From contig NZ_CP151842.1 in NCBI RefSeq assembly GCF_038452265.1, positions 2,294,001 to 2,358,000 on the forward strand: 64,000 bases of DNA. The letters are read 5' to 3'. Shown here piece after piece: positions 34,458-43,825 of this stretch. The notes beneath the pieces were generated by a model. The model had not been told where the DNA came from and made no database searches. It was given only the letters and a program-made list of their open reading frames with translations. Origin of the DNA: Vibrio diazotrophicus. GTDB lineage: Bacteria; Pseudomonadota; Gammaproteobacteria; Enterobacterales; Vibrionaceae. Made by a program: the position numbers and the translations under genes. Position 1 is the stretch's first letter; each line of letters starts with the position of its first letter.

Positions 34458-36077
34458 ATGACACAAACAATAGAAATGAAATGGGATACCGAAGAAAACA
34501 TTCTTGGTGAGTTCTGCCCAGCAGATAAGCTTGACCGCGTAAAATACGCCCAGTTTTTAACCGGTTTCCTTGCTGGTCAGGGCTTCGATGAAACCAAAGA
34601 AAAAAAAGAACAAAAAAAGAACTATGTTCTCAATCTCAATTCTGAATGGGGTTCTGGCAAAACCTACTTCCTAAAGCGTTGGTACAACGATTTACAACAA
34701 CATTACCCAGTCGTTTACGTTGATGCATGGAAGCAGGACTATTCTGATGACCCATTGATGACGGTCATTTCATCAATGACTAAGCAACTTAGGGAGCAAG
34801 CTGGAAAAGCAGAAGATGATCCTAAATTTAAAGCTCCCAGAAAAGCCCTAGGTTTACTCAAAGCAGCTCTACCAAGCGCCGCTGGAGCATTAGCAAAACG
34901 TTATTTGGGTATAGACCCCGTGGCAATAATGGAAGCCGCAGATGAAGGTGAAGTAGGTGAAACGATAAAAGATGCTGAAGGTAAAGATATAGATATGGGA
35001 GCAGCGGCTTCCAAACTTGTTCAGTACCTTTTGGATGAACACGATGCCAAAAGTGACGCGATTAGCAGCCTAAAAAAATCAGTAGAACAATGGATTGAAG
35101 CGGCTAAGGGAAACAAAAAGCTCAGCTATCCAGCATTCATCTTCATTGACGAACTAGACCGTTGCCGCCCAAGTTATGCTGTAGAAATGCTAGAAACCAT
35201 AAAGCACATTTTTGATATACCTGGAGTTGTGTTTGTGGTGGGTACTGATACAGAGCAGCTGCAACATGCAGTTAAGGCTATTTATGGCGAAGGATTTGAT
35301 GCCAGGACTTACTTAGGTAGGTTTTTTAATAGTCGTTGTACGTTGAAAAAACCAACATTTAATCATCTTTTGAATTCTCATTGCGATCTACATAAATTAT
35401 CCAATGAGTATTTAAACAATAGCAAATTATCTTTATGGCCAACCCAAAACAAAGCCTATTTAGATGCGTACAATATCATCAGCCGTATTCTAGAGTCCTT
35501 CAACCTTTCACCCAGACAGGCGATTCAGATAACAGATAGAGTCATTGCAATAATGAGCGCACATAATTCGTCTGCTCATATTAACCTACCTTATTTAGTT
35601 TGCCATTTATGCCTACAAGAAATATCCCCTCAACAATATCGAAAATGGAGAGAAGAAGGTGTATGTGAGTTTGAAGTCTTCAAAACAGAAAAAGCAAACA
35701 ACATAAGTACACTATGCTTTAACTTGATTCCTCAAGACTTAGTTGAACGATTCTGGATAGAAGAACATATAACCGCCAATAATAACTGGCCTTCTAAACT
35801 TTATAAATGTTCTATAAATAATTTTATCATTGAAGTATCTAGAGTCATTAGTAACTCTGATAAACCACATGTTATCAATGATGACCACCGTGATCTTATG
35901 GAGCACTATATTGCTCAGATAGAACCGAGAAATTATCAACGCCCAACTTATATGGAAGAATTATCTTGGATTATGTTAGATCTAATTAACTCTAACAAAG
36001 GTAAACCAATTCAAAATGAAGATTACTACTTCAATCTTGTTGAACTGTCTTACTGTATAGACACTGAACTAAGCTAA
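34458..36077 (+). CDS. KAP-family P-loop NTPase (prophage cargo gene)
   Basis: A 539-aa KAP-type ATPase. Walker A WGSGKT is at residues 64-69, inside the KAP signature NSEWGSGKTYFLKRW. Walker B is FIFIDELDR at 227-235. No transmembrane helices are obvious, unlike many KAP members. It runs opposite to the late genes, between the immunity region and tail gene D, converging on D with one base between stop codons. PifA of plasmid F, which excludes T7, belongs to this family, so superinfection exclusion is plausible but unproven. The ATG at 34458 follows GAGG. Confidence 0.8.
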   Translation: MTQTIEMKWDTEENILGEFCPADKLDRVKYAQFLTGFLAGQGFDETKEKKEQKKNYVLNLNSEWGSGKTYFLKRWYNDLQQHYPVVYVDAWKQDYSDDPLMTVISSMTKQLREQAGKAEDDPKFKAPRKALGLLKAALPSAAGALAKRYLGIDPVAIMEAADEGEVGETIKDAEGKDIDMGAAASKLVQYLLDEHDAKSDAISSLKKSVEQWIEAAKGNKKLSYPAFIFIDELDRCRPSYAVEMLETIKHIFDIPGVVFVVGTDTEQLQHAVKAIYGEGFDARTYLGRFFNSRCTLKKPTFNHLLNSHCDLHKLSNEYLNNSKLSLWPTQNKAYLDAYNIISRILESFNLSPRQAIQITDRVIAIMSAHNSSAHINLPYLVCHLCLQEISPQQYRKWREEGVCEFEVFKTEKANNISTLCFNLIPQDLVERFWIEEHITANNNWPSKLYKCSINNFIIEVSRVISNSDKPHVINDDHRDLMEHYIAQIEPRNYQRPTYMEELSWIMLDLINSNKGKPIQNEDYYFNLVELSYCIDTELS

Positions 36078-36078
36078 G

Positions 36079-37083
36079 TCATAACCTCGGTATATCCCCA
36101 ACATCCTGTTTGGGGATAACAAACTCCCCGCTTAATACATGCCCGTTTTCATCCAGTACTTCCCTTACGCTTTGGCACATCCAGTAGGTGTTGAACTCCT
36201 TTCTCGTGTGTCCGGATAACACAATATTGCGCTCGGCCTGTATGCCAGGGATAAATGGCATTTCATCTAAGGTGAGTTTGTAATCACCGCACTGTTCACG
36301 ATACAAAGCAGACTGAGCAGCTGCTTTCGCTGCCGCCTGTGTTGGGTACACCTTGCTGAGTTTCTTCACTTTGCCTGTGCTTTCCCCCGCTCGTACCGCT
36401 TGTTTTTGCCCTTCAGCTACGGCTTGCCAGTAGGCTTCTACCGCCTGAAACTTTCCGGTTCCTTCTAGAGTGATTTCTGCTTCTGTCTCATCGGTTAGAT
36501 GCACTGCTACCGCAGGTAAGGTTTTACCGCTTACGCTTTGGTTATCTCCGCGAGGAAAAAAGACGAGTTTTTTATTGGCCACTTTCATGGTGGCACCATG
36601 CTCGGTTGCCAGTTCTGTCACTAAATCGGAATCGCTTTGGCCTGCCTGAATGTAGTGTTCAATTGTGGTATTGGCATATTCTGCAGACACCGAAGGCGTT
36701 AAGCCGTTACGTTGTGCCACGGTTTCAACCAGAGTTTTCAGTGTGGTTGTTTGCCAGGTGTAATCACGCTGAGTTTTAAAAGTGCCGCCTAGGTTCGCAG
36801 CATCGCCAGAGAGCACAATTTGTTTTTCAGGGCTGCGCAGTTTTACTGAGTTAACGGTGTAACTGCCCCTGAACACCAAGTGTTTATCATCTTTCCCTGT
36901 GTAGATTTGCATGGTGGCTTCATTGCGCGGGAACGCTATTTTGCCATCGTCGGCCAGTACCAGTTCGAAGCTATCGCTATCGATACCCGCTGCGTCATTG
37001 ATAACAAGGCGCACAAAGAAATCGCGAATGGTTGGGGTGATGTCTTTACCGTTAGCGACAATTTTGTAGTTGTTCAATCCCAT
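36079..37083 (-). CDS. Tail protein gpD-like (baseplate hub / late control D family)
   Basis: A 334-aa member of the phage late-control gene D family, actually a tail hub protein equivalent to T4 gp27 (IVANGKDITPTIRDFFVRLVINDAAGIDSD in register; SDSDLVTELATEHGATMKV). It is the last gene of the P2-type tail cluster and overlaps gpX by 10 bp. Confidence 0.85.
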   Translation of the reverse strand: MGLNNYKIVANGKDITPTIRDFFVRLVINDAAGIDSDSFELVLADDGKIAFPRNEATMQIYTGKDDKHLVFRGSYTVNSVKLRSPEKQIVLSGDAANLGGTFKTQRDYTWQTTTLKTLVETVAQRNGLTPSVSAEYANTTIEHYIQAGQSDSDLVTELATEHGATMKVANKKLVFFPRGDNQSVSGKTLPAVAVHLTDETEAEITLEGTGKFQAVEAYWQAVAEGQKQAVRAGESTGKVKKLSKVYPTQAAAKAAAQSALYREQCGDYKLTLDEMPFIPGIQAERNIVLSGHTRKEFNTYWMCQSVREVLDENGHVLSGEFVIPKQDVGDIPRL

Positions 37084-37280
37084 AAGCTGATCTCTTCTTC
37101 TTGTGCCGGTTGCTCGAGAACAGGCAGTTCTATTTCTACGCCAGCCGCTAAAGGATGTGGCAATGCCGAAAGCCCTCGATTGGCTTTTAATACGGCTTCA
37201 TAGGCTCCTGGCATACCGTCGTAATAGCGGTATGCGATGTCATCAATTTGGTCACCTTCTTTTGTGATGTACTTGGTCAT
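37074..37280 (-). CDS. Tail protein X (LysM-like)
   Basis: A 68-aa P2 gpX-like protein: KEGDQIDDIAYRYYDG, then VLKANRGLSALPHPLAAGVEI, a compact LysM-like fold. It is needed for tail assembly in P2. Position between U and D is conserved. Confidence 0.85.
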   Translation of the reverse strand: MTKYITKEGDQIDDIAYRYYDGMPGAYEAVLKANRGLSALPHPLAAGVEIELPVLEQPAQEEEISLWD

Positions 37281-37282
37281 GG

Positions 37283-37675
37283 CTATTCCTTATCTGGATA
37301 CTCTTTGATCTCGATGGTGAATTCGATTTTACGCGCCACACCTTTGGTGAAGAGTTTGGTTTTGTTCACTTCCAGCGTTCGCATTGTCCATAAGCCCCAG
37401 TCTCTACCTAAACCATCAATCATGCGCAGCGGTTTGCCTTTATCCCCTTCTGCTTTCATTTTGTCGGTTTGTCCTAAGCCGCCTCGAAAATGCGGATAAA
37501 TGGTTCCTTCAAAACGCAGTGTGGCCAAGTCACCACCAATGAATTGTGAACGGGGCTTTCGACCTGCCAAATTCTTATCAGCCCAGCGCCAAGCGTAGGT
37601 TTCACTGATGCTTTGCAGCGCGGCGGTATCGATACTGAAGCGATATTCACCCAGTGCCATCATTACATCTGCCAT
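37283..37675 (-). CDS. Tail protein U-like
   Basis: A 130-aa P2 gpU-family tail protein (MMALGEYRFSIDTAALQ, GTIYPHFRGGLGQ). It sits between the tape measure and gpX as in P2, and is slightly shorter than P2 gpU. Confidence 0.85.
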   Translation of the reverse strand: MADVMMALGEYRFSIDTAALQSISETYAWRWADKNLAGRKPRSQFIGGDLATLRFEGTIYPHFRGGLGQTDKMKAEGDKGKPLRMIDGLGRDWGLWTMRTLEVNKTKLFTKGVARKIEFTIEIKEYPDKE

Positions 37676-37684
37676 GGGTTCTCC

Positions 37685-39814
37685 TTATGAATCTGCAAAG
37701 CGTACATTGCGACCGCCTACGTTGAGTTTTTCCATCTGTTTGGCCACTCGCATTACCATCTTCTCTAGCTTATCGATTTGCTCATCGCTGGCGTTGCCTT
37801 GAACATGGAAAACAGGGTTGAAGTTTATTTGTGCTGGTGCATTGCTATTGGACGAACTGTTGAGCGTTCTGGCTGTGCTATTTGCTGTTTGCGCTAGTTG
37901 TGGAGCACTTTGCGCATTGCCTTTTTTCACTGCGTCACCGGGTTTGGATCTATCTGAACCGAACAGACCACCAATCCAACTGCCTAGTGAATCACCACCC
38001 ATGCCGCCAATTAGTGCACCGGCTATACCGCCGATAGCGGTACCAATAACAGGCACAAACGAACCCATAGCCGCACCAAGAGACGCGCCAGCCATAGCGC
38101 CGCCCATACTTCCTACGGTTCCACCTACCTGTTGAGATTTCTCTTTGCTTGAGAGTGAATCATTCATCAGTGTTGAACCTATATCGAGAGCCCCAAGAGC
38201 CGCTCCTATATAAGGCAACTTACGAGTTAAACCGCCTAACTTACCGAGCGTTCGTCCAGGCATAGAACGAGTACGTGGTTTACCGCGCTTGCGCGTTCTT
38301 CCTCCTTCCATTCCTCCACCAAAGCCGCCTGCTGGCATGTTGGTGACATAAACATTAGACACTTCACCATTTGGTAAGCCTGGTACACTTGCGCCGCCAC
38401 CTTTGGGGCCACGAACAAAATCAACCACGCTTTTACCCATTTTGTACGCTTTGCGTCCTGCCCATACAGCACCCAATGTTCCTGCTAATGCTGTTGCACC
38501 GGTTAATGCCTTATTGAGGTTCTCAGGTTCGATGCTGTTGATTGCATCGGCAAGGTCTGCAATTGGCTCTGCCAGTTTTTCATCGGCGAAACTCATCCAT
38601 GCGGTTTTCAATGTCATCATGGCTGCGTTAGCGGTTTGAGCTGCTCGAGCTGAGTCCTGCAGAACGGCGGTGCCATCGCCACTGATAGACAAGAAAGAAT
38701 CGAACGAGGCTTTTCCGTCCGCACTGGAGAGCACTTTCATAAAACGCATGGCTTCATCACCAAACAATTGACTGTATTCGGTGATGTCGGAGTTGGTGAC
38801 TTCCATGATCTCTTTTACGATTGAAGGTAAGTCGCGAAATTTTTTCTCTCCTCTCGCTAGCGCTTCTTCATCAAACACTTCAATTCCAAGTTTCTCGATG
38901 TCTTCATAGTTGGCAGTGATGTCAGCCAACACGGATTCCATTGCACTGGCGGCTTCTGCTGCTGATCCAGAACCCATACGGGAAATCTGCAGCATGGCAC
39001 CCATTTCTTGTACAGCTTTCGGCCCTGTTCTACCCATCGCTGCATAAGCTGCAGATACAGACGCACCTTCAGCTGCCAAGTTCTGCAATGTGAATGCACC
39101 GGCTTTACCTTGGACGACTAAAGTATCAATAGCAGAAAGCACATCTTCGCTATTCTTCAGCCCGAACTTCTGCGACATATCCGCAAACATTTCACCGACA
39201 TCGATACCCGCGGCACCAGTGGCTTGCATAACACGACCGATGTTGGCCATGTTGTCCTGGGCGAATTTGAGATCACCGGTCTTTTCTACAATCTTTTCGA
39301 CTGCAGAAAGCATTTCGCTTTGGTCTACTCGAACATCCGCTTGCTGAGAAGTAGCAAACATCTCGGCTCGCAGCGTCGCCATTTCGTCTTTGGTTTTGCC
39401 TGCTTGAATCCCTAAGCGTTCATAGCGTTCTTCTAAGCCCATCACTGCAACGGCGGAACCTGTGCCAGCGGCTCCCGTTGCTAGTGCTGTCCACTTATTG
39501 CCGATGCTATCAAGGCCTTCATCCATCTTTTCGACACTGCGCCGCATGAGATCGCTCTTCTTAATTGCGGCACCAATGTCTTGGGTGTATTTGCGAACCT
39601 TCTTACCCGCATTGATGAAGCCATTACCAGTACGAGTAACGGTTCTGCCCGTGCGTTGATTTTCTCTACCGAGCTTAGTGGTCTCGTTTTTTAGTCGTTG
39701 ATTGCTTTTGCCCAGGCGCTGATTCTGGCGCTCTAGATCGTCAAAAGCTCGGGAGACAGACCTGTCAACCCGAGCTTCTACACCAATCCCGACAGATGCT
39801 TTGTTGTCTGCCAT
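37685..39814 (-). CDS. Tail tape measure protein (T)
   Basis: A 709-aa tape measure protein. It has a coiled-coil N-terminus (residues ~20-60), the TP901-type core with QTANAAMMTLKTAWMSF, and a Gly/Ala-rich hydrophobic C-terminal region (MGGAMAGASLGAAMGSF...). It sets tail length; P2 T is about 100 residues longer, so this tail may be slightly shorter. The ATG at 39814 lies 2 bp after the E' stop codon. Confidence 0.9.
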   Translation of the reverse strand: MADNKASVGIGVEARVDRSVSRAFDDLERQNQRLGKSNQRLKNETTKLGRENQRTGRTVTRTGNGFINAGKKVRKYTQDIGAAIKKSDLMRRSVEKMDEGLDSIGNKWTALATGAAGTGSAVAVMGLEERYERLGIQAGKTKDEMATLRAEMFATSQQADVRVDQSEMLSAVEKIVEKTGDLKFAQDNMANIGRVMQATGAAGIDVGEMFADMSQKFGLKNSEDVLSAIDTLVVQGKAGAFTLQNLAAEGASVSAAYAAMGRTGPKAVQEMGAMLQISRMGSGSAAEAASAMESVLADITANYEDIEKLGIEVFDEEALARGEKKFRDLPSIVKEIMEVTNSDITEYSQLFGDEAMRFMKVLSSADGKASFDSFLSISGDGTAVLQDSARAAQTANAAMMTLKTAWMSFADEKLAEPIADLADAINSIEPENLNKALTGATALAGTLGAVWAGRKAYKMGKSVVDFVRGPKGGGASVPGLPNGEVSNVYVTNMPAGGFGGGMEGGRTRKRGKPRTRSMPGRTLGKLGGLTRKLPYIGAALGALDIGSTLMNDSLSSKEKSQQVGGTVGSMGGAMAGASLGAAMGSFVPVIGTAIGGIAGALIGGMGGDSLGSWIGGLFGSDRSKPGDAVKKGNAQSAPQLAQTANSTARTLNSSSNSNAPAQINFNPVFHVQGNASDEQIDKLEKMVMRVAKQMEKLNVGGRNVRFADS

Positions 39815-39816
39815 TG

Positions 39817-40247
39817 TTAGTCCTCTTTTTCGTCTTGCAGCTGGCTCACTGTTTTACAATCAGTGAGCCAGTCGTATAACTCCGCTATGGTTAATCGTCG
39901 GAGCTCTTCGAAGGAGACTCCACCGCAGAACTTGGAAATAGCAATGCAGACTTGGCGACATACTGCTGGATCGGCAGCAAAAAACAGTCATACGCCTTTT
40001 GCAGTTGCAGGTAGTCATATTGCGCTAAGCTACCAATGAACTCGCGGGTCGTGTTCGTCAGGTTGGCAAACAAGTGCGCTTCATGCTCTGCGTTATCATC
40101 ATAAAATTCACCGTTATGAGCCAAGCGGCTGTTCTTCTGCGCCAGAATGACATCGTTGGTTGTCGGTGGTCGCATGGTTAAAACGGTTTGTTCCTGACCG
40201 TCGAGCTTCTGTGGTACCTGCAGAGCGATTTTAATTGGTTGATACAT
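39817..40247 (-). CDS. Tail chaperone gpE+E' (-1 frameshift product)
   Basis: Ribosomes slipping one base back at TTTTTTG (minus strand, 39984-39978) would extend gpE from residue 90 by 53 residues, in a frame open to a TAA at 39817-39819. The 143-aa product contains SFEELRRLTIAELYDWL, like the P2 E' segment. P2 uses the same T6G slippery site, and its product is almost the same length. Both forms chaperone the tape measure during tail assembly. Confidence 0.8.
39891..40247 (-). CDS. Tail assembly protein gpE-like
   Basis: A 118-aa unshifted product: MYQPIKIALQVPQKLDGQEQTV..., typical of P2 gpE (phage tail assembly chaperone). It lies between the tube gene and the tape measure, with the internal slippery site at 39978-39984. 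Confidence 0.88.
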   Translation of the reverse strand: MYQPIKIALQVPQKLDGQEQTVLTMRPPTTNDVILAQKNSRLAHNGEFYDDNAEHEAHLFANLTNTTREFIGSLAQYDYLQLQKAYDCFLLPIQQYVAKSALLFPSSAVESPSKSSDD

Positions 40248-40255
40248 GGTTACTC

Positions 40256-40768
40256 CTAAATACCCAATGCTTTGTTGATACCAGCGCGCAGGTCTACGCC
40301 ACCTACGCGCTCGATACCGCCAAGAATATCGATGTGTACTAGCTCAACGCCGTTAGAAAGAATGGTGTAAGTGTTCCAGGTGATTTTGCAGTTCATCTCA
40401 GAGAGTTTTTTACGTTCAATCTCACCCATATCCAAGCCGTAAACTCGACCTGTTGCTTTAACTGTAAAACTTTCAACACCATTTTGACCTTGCAGCGCGG
40501 AACGGAAAACAAACGGCTTTTCATAGCCATTGGTTAAGCCATACATAACAATGGTTTCTGCATTCAGTTCTGCGATGGTGATTTCGATATCTTCCGGTTC
40601 AACCGCAGCCATATCGATTTTGATTGAACCAGCCATACCGCCAGCAATGTATTCTTCCACCGCTCGGTTTAAAGCAGGCAGTTTTACTTTTGACACTAAG
40701 CCAAGTAAGCCAACGCCGTCCTGATACCAGGCATAATCGGCGAGCACTTTTGGTGGTCTGCGTTCCAT
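40256..40768 (-). CDS. Tail tube protein (FII)
   Basis: A 170-aa P2 FII-type tube protein (VLADYAWYQDGVGLLGLVSKVKLP; LSEMNCKITWNTYTILSNG), almost the same length as P2 FII (172). Hexamers stack to form the inner tube. Confidence 0.9.
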   Translation of the reverse strand: MERRPPKVLADYAWYQDGVGLLGLVSKVKLPALNRAVEEYIAGGMAGSIKIDMAAVEPEDIEITIAELNAETIVMYGLTNGYEKPFVFRSALQGQNGVESFTVKATGRVYGLDMGEIERKKLSEMNCKITWNTYTILSNGVELVHIDILGGIERVGGVDLRAGINKALGI

Positions 40769-40777
40769 GGGAATTCC

Positions 40778-41938
40778 TTACTCGAAGATTACGTCGGCGT
40801 AATCGTTAATAAAGTGGCTGGTGACCGTGATGTTTTGAGCGATACCAGGAGGAGTGAAGTCGTAATCCAGATAGAAGTTACCCGCAATAATGGATTCTGG
40901 CGGATTTAAATCAGGGTCGGCCCAAGCGGTTGCACCGTATAGATGCCCTGCTCGGGTTTCACCATCCAAACCTTGCTGCACGGAGTCCGTCACATCTTCC
41001 ACGAAAGTGCGCAGGATTTTACGGTCACGCGCCCATTTCAGGCTGGTTGTGATCATATCCAGAATCATGTCGTTGACACGCACATGCGAGTTGAACTGCC
41101 ATTTAGGATCATCACTACAGCTTAAGTTGCCCCAAGAACGGTAGCCGTCATCGAGAATCACGGTGGTGATTTGGTTTTCGTTCAGTAAGTGCGCCATGCA
41201 GTTGGTATCACCATCTGCATAATCAATTGGAATTTCAGTGCCCAAGGTACCGTTGATTTTTAAGTTGGAGATTGAGGCGCTGTAGCCGTAGTTTGGGTCC
41301 TGGTCTTTTTGGATTTCCAAACCGAGCATGTACGAGCTCATCGGAACCAAACGACCTTCGGCATTCACCATTCGTGGCCAGAATAACTCTAAGCGTTTGT
41401 CTCCCCACAACTGACGATAAGCCACCGCTTCTTCGTAAGTGGTTCCCGGACACTCACCAAACACTTTGCAGCGTAATCGGGTGGCGATGGGTAGTAACTT
41501 GGTCAGTACTGCTTGCTCTTTTAAGAAGTCAGGCACATGCAATAAACGAGGACGTTTACCCGTAATGGATTGCACATCTAGAATGGCTTCAATGCCTGAC
41601 TTTGCCCCCGTTACTGGGTCAACACCGCCAATGATATTGAGGATGGTAGCCGCAGTATCCACACCTTCTTCAACGCGAATAATCGCAATAGCACAGCGCT
41701 TTTGGTCATAAACTGCTTCGAGTGCATCCGGCAGTGTGCCAGCGTTGTTACCCACCATATCGAGCTTAGCGATTTTGTGAATGTTACCTGCCACAAGAAC
41801 GGGTTTGTTTAGAGGATAAGTTTCTGCATCTGCGTCTGGAGCGGTACCCACAACAACAGCAAAAGACGTGTCGGCCATTTGCATTGGTCGCACACCACTG
41901 TTGTCGGTTACTCCAAAGATGCCATGTTTAAAGGTCAT
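40778..41938 (-). CDS. Contractile tail sheath protein (FI)
   Basis: A 386-aa P2 FI-family sheath subunit (FGVTDNSGVRPMQMADTSFAVVVGTAPDAD in register; SYMLGLEIQKDQDPNYG; SNLKINGTLGTEIPIDYADGD). It shows that the virion is a myovirus. AAGGA lies 8 nt before the ATG. The 88 bp to the fibre-assembly gene upstream probably holds the sheath promoter (PF-like position). Confidence 0.92.
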   Translation of the reverse strand: MTFKHGIFGVTDNSGVRPMQMADTSFAVVVGTAPDADAETYPLNKPVLVAGNIHKIAKLDMVGNNAGTLPDALEAVYDQKRCAIAIIRVEEGVDTAATILNIIGGVDPVTGAKSGIEAILDVQSITGKRPRLLHVPDFLKEQAVLTKLLPIATRLRCKVFGECPGTTYEEAVAYRQLWGDKRLELFWPRMVNAEGRLVPMSSYMLGLEIQKDQDPNYGYSASISNLKINGTLGTEIPIDYADGDTNCMAHLLNENQITTVILDDGYRSWGNLSCSDDPKWQFNSHVRVNDMILDMITTSLKWARDRKILRTFVEDVTDSVQQGLDGETRAGHLYGATAWADPDLNPPESIIAGNFYLDYDFTPPGIAQNITVTSHFINDYADVIFE

Positions 41939-42026
41939 GGTGTAGTTCCTTTGTTGTTAGAAACTCACCTTCAGCGGCACTGTTTTCTTAAGTTTATGGG
42001 TTAAAGACGTGAAAAGGAGGGGTTAT

Positions 42027-42587
42027 TTAAACTGGAAGTTCAGGCCAAGGGTTATCGGCACGAATCTTCAGGTAAGCAGCATCCGCCTGTTCTTCATATT
42101 CAGTCGCTTTAGCTTCATCACCTTCAGTACGACGAATCATTTCTGCTTCGTTATTCAAACGGTCAACTATCTGCACATAAAGGATTCCGCGAGTGTCGTT
42201 CACTTGTTGATATTCAGCTTCGTATTTGGCTTGAGTGTCGATTTGCCAGTCGTTTAACGCTTCACTCCACGTGACGTATTGGTGTGGTGGTTGAGTGAGT
42301 GTCCAACCTTCTTCAATCTCACCCAAGTCTTTTACTTGTTTTGATTCAAGTGGGTTGGCTTTGTTGTAGATGGTTTTACCACGGTGGTCGACGACATATT
42401 CAGTAGCCGTTGGACGACCGTTAACGAATTCACAAACACGCACAACAAAGCCCTCTTTAGGCTCTAGCGGCTTAACAAGTAGTGCATCACGGGGATATTC
42501 TGGAATCTTAGAGTTTTTGGTTGTAGAAACACCCTCTTGATTAACAACCAGAGTCTCTTTGTTATATGTGTAATAAACATCAATCAT
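42027..42587 (-). CDS. Tail fibre assembly protein
   Basis: A 186-aa fibre chaperone (Caudo_TAP style) with EEGWTLTQPPHQYVTWSEAL in the middle and a C-terminus ending DNPWPELPV, as usual for this family. It starts in an ATGA overlap with the fibre gene (42584-42587), so the two are coupled. Confidence 0.85.
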   Translation of the reverse strand: MIDVYYTYNKETLVVNQEGVSTTKNSKIPEYPRDALLVKPLEPKEGFVVRVCEFVNGRPTATEYVVDHRGKTIYNKANPLESKQVKDLGEIEEGWTLTQPPHQYVTWSEALNDWQIDTQAKYEAEYQQVNDTRGILYVQIVDRLNNEAEMIRRTEGDEAKATEYEEQADAAYLKIRADNPWPELPV

Positions 42588-43825
42588 AGTGCGTATCCTA
42601 CCCATTCAATGTAAGCCTTTGGCATGGTTTCATCTGCTGTTCTTGGAGTTCCATTTGTACCATCGTTAATAAACTCATCAGCGATCATGCCATCATCATT
42701 TGAATCCGCAGTATACGAACTAGTGCCAATAACTATATTTGGTCCACCAAGCGCCCAAGGCGTACCGCTTGGGCTTGGAACGTGCGCATAACTACCATGA
42801 GCTATCGTCCTTACAGCAATGCTATGGCCTTGGAACGCATCTTCATGCGCTTCACCAGCTAACCAAGTAGTACCATCAGCCGCACGAACAAAACGCCCTT
42901 GTCGGTCGGGAATGTTAAGTAACGTATTGTCTACCTCATCAATCCATTCAGGCTTTGCCGTAGCCAGCGAGTGATACACCGCTACAGGTAATTGCTGACC
43001 AATACCAAGTACCATGTTTTCTGGAATTGCATCGTTATCCCACGCCATAGTTTCACCTGAAACTTTGGAAGAGCGCGGTTTCCAGTAGAACGGTTTAGTC
43101 ACATCTGTCCAGCCGACGCGGCGGTTTAATGGGTCGTTTGGGTCTTTACCACTGAACGGCTCTAAACTGTAGGCTTCCCACTGATAAGTTCTATCTGCTA
43201 CTCGGGTGTAACAGGTATCACCGCAGTAGTAAGTGCGGTCTGGGTCGTATTCTAAACCTTGGGCTTTTGTGGCTAGGGGGTACTGTGGGTGCGGATCTGG
43301 AGCATCAGTATGAGCCTTATCTTTATCATCCACATATTTGCGAGTGGCCGTCACAATAGACGGGTCAATCATGATAATGGGATCGAGTGATGTAACAGCG
43401 AACGTCATCTCAATGTAGATATCATTCACTTCTCCGCCATTGTTGACACCAGACAGAATTGGAATACGAACCGAGTTACCTACAGCGTGGAGGTAAGAAT
43501 TGCCATCATAAACCGCAATGGCCGCAAACTCTCGCACTGCGACATCAACGATATTATCTGGAATTTTTGCCCAAACTTTTAACTGAGGGATACCGCCCTC
43601 TTCTGATGGTTCAATTTTCTCCATCCCCGTAACTGGGATGCGAGTAATTTCATTGACCAATGTCGTTTGAGTTCGAGAAGGTTGAACATACTGGTCGTTA
43701 CCATCACCAATCGCAATATGAGTAAAGGTAATCGACTTATTATTCAGCTTCCCGTTAACTTCTGCATTTTCACCTAGCAAGGTGAGAATTGAACCATAGT
43801 TCAGCGCAGATTCTGGAATGCTCAT
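42584..43825 (-). CDS. Tail fibre (gpH-like)
   Basis: A 413-aa fibre. The N-terminal ~160 residues are the phage tail-collar/fibre attachment domain (SITFTHIAIGDGNDQYVQPS, VREFAAIAVYDGNSYLHAV). A short variable region with HTDAPDPHPQYP follows, and the tip (HEDAFQGHSIAVRTIAHGSY) resembles tail-collar tips. It is short compared with P2 H (669 aa). It determines host range. Confidence 0.85.
   Translation of the reverse strand: MSIPESALNYGSILTLLGENAEVNGKLNNKSITFTHIAIGDGNDQYVQPSRTQTTLVNEITRIPVTGMEKIEPSEEGGIPQLKVWAKIPDNIVDVAVREFAAIAVYDGNSYLHAVGNSVRIPILSGVNNGGEVNDIYIEMTFAVTSLDPIIMIDPSIVTATRKYVDDKDKAHTDAPDPHPQYPLATKAQGLEYDPDRTYYCGDTCYTRVADRTYQWEAYSLEPFSGKDPNDPLNRRVGWTDVTKPFYWKPRSSKVSGETMAWDNDAIPENMVLGIGQQLPVAVYHSLATAKPEWIDEVDNTLLNIPDRQGRFVRAADGTTWLAGEAHEDAFQGHSIAVRTIAHGSYAHVPSPSGTPWALGGPNIVIGTSSYTADSNDDGMIADEFINDGTNGTPRTADETMPKAYIEWVGYAL

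Noticed and set aside
36095..36120. ATCCCCA/TGGGGAT hairpin at the KAP / gene D junction as a terminator
   Set aside because: No T tract follows on either strand and it lies within the coding end of gene D.
42027..43825. Invertible tail-fibre segment driven by one of the extra recombinases
   Set aside because: I looked for inverted repeats flanking the fibre genes and for a second fibre end on the other strand, and found neither.
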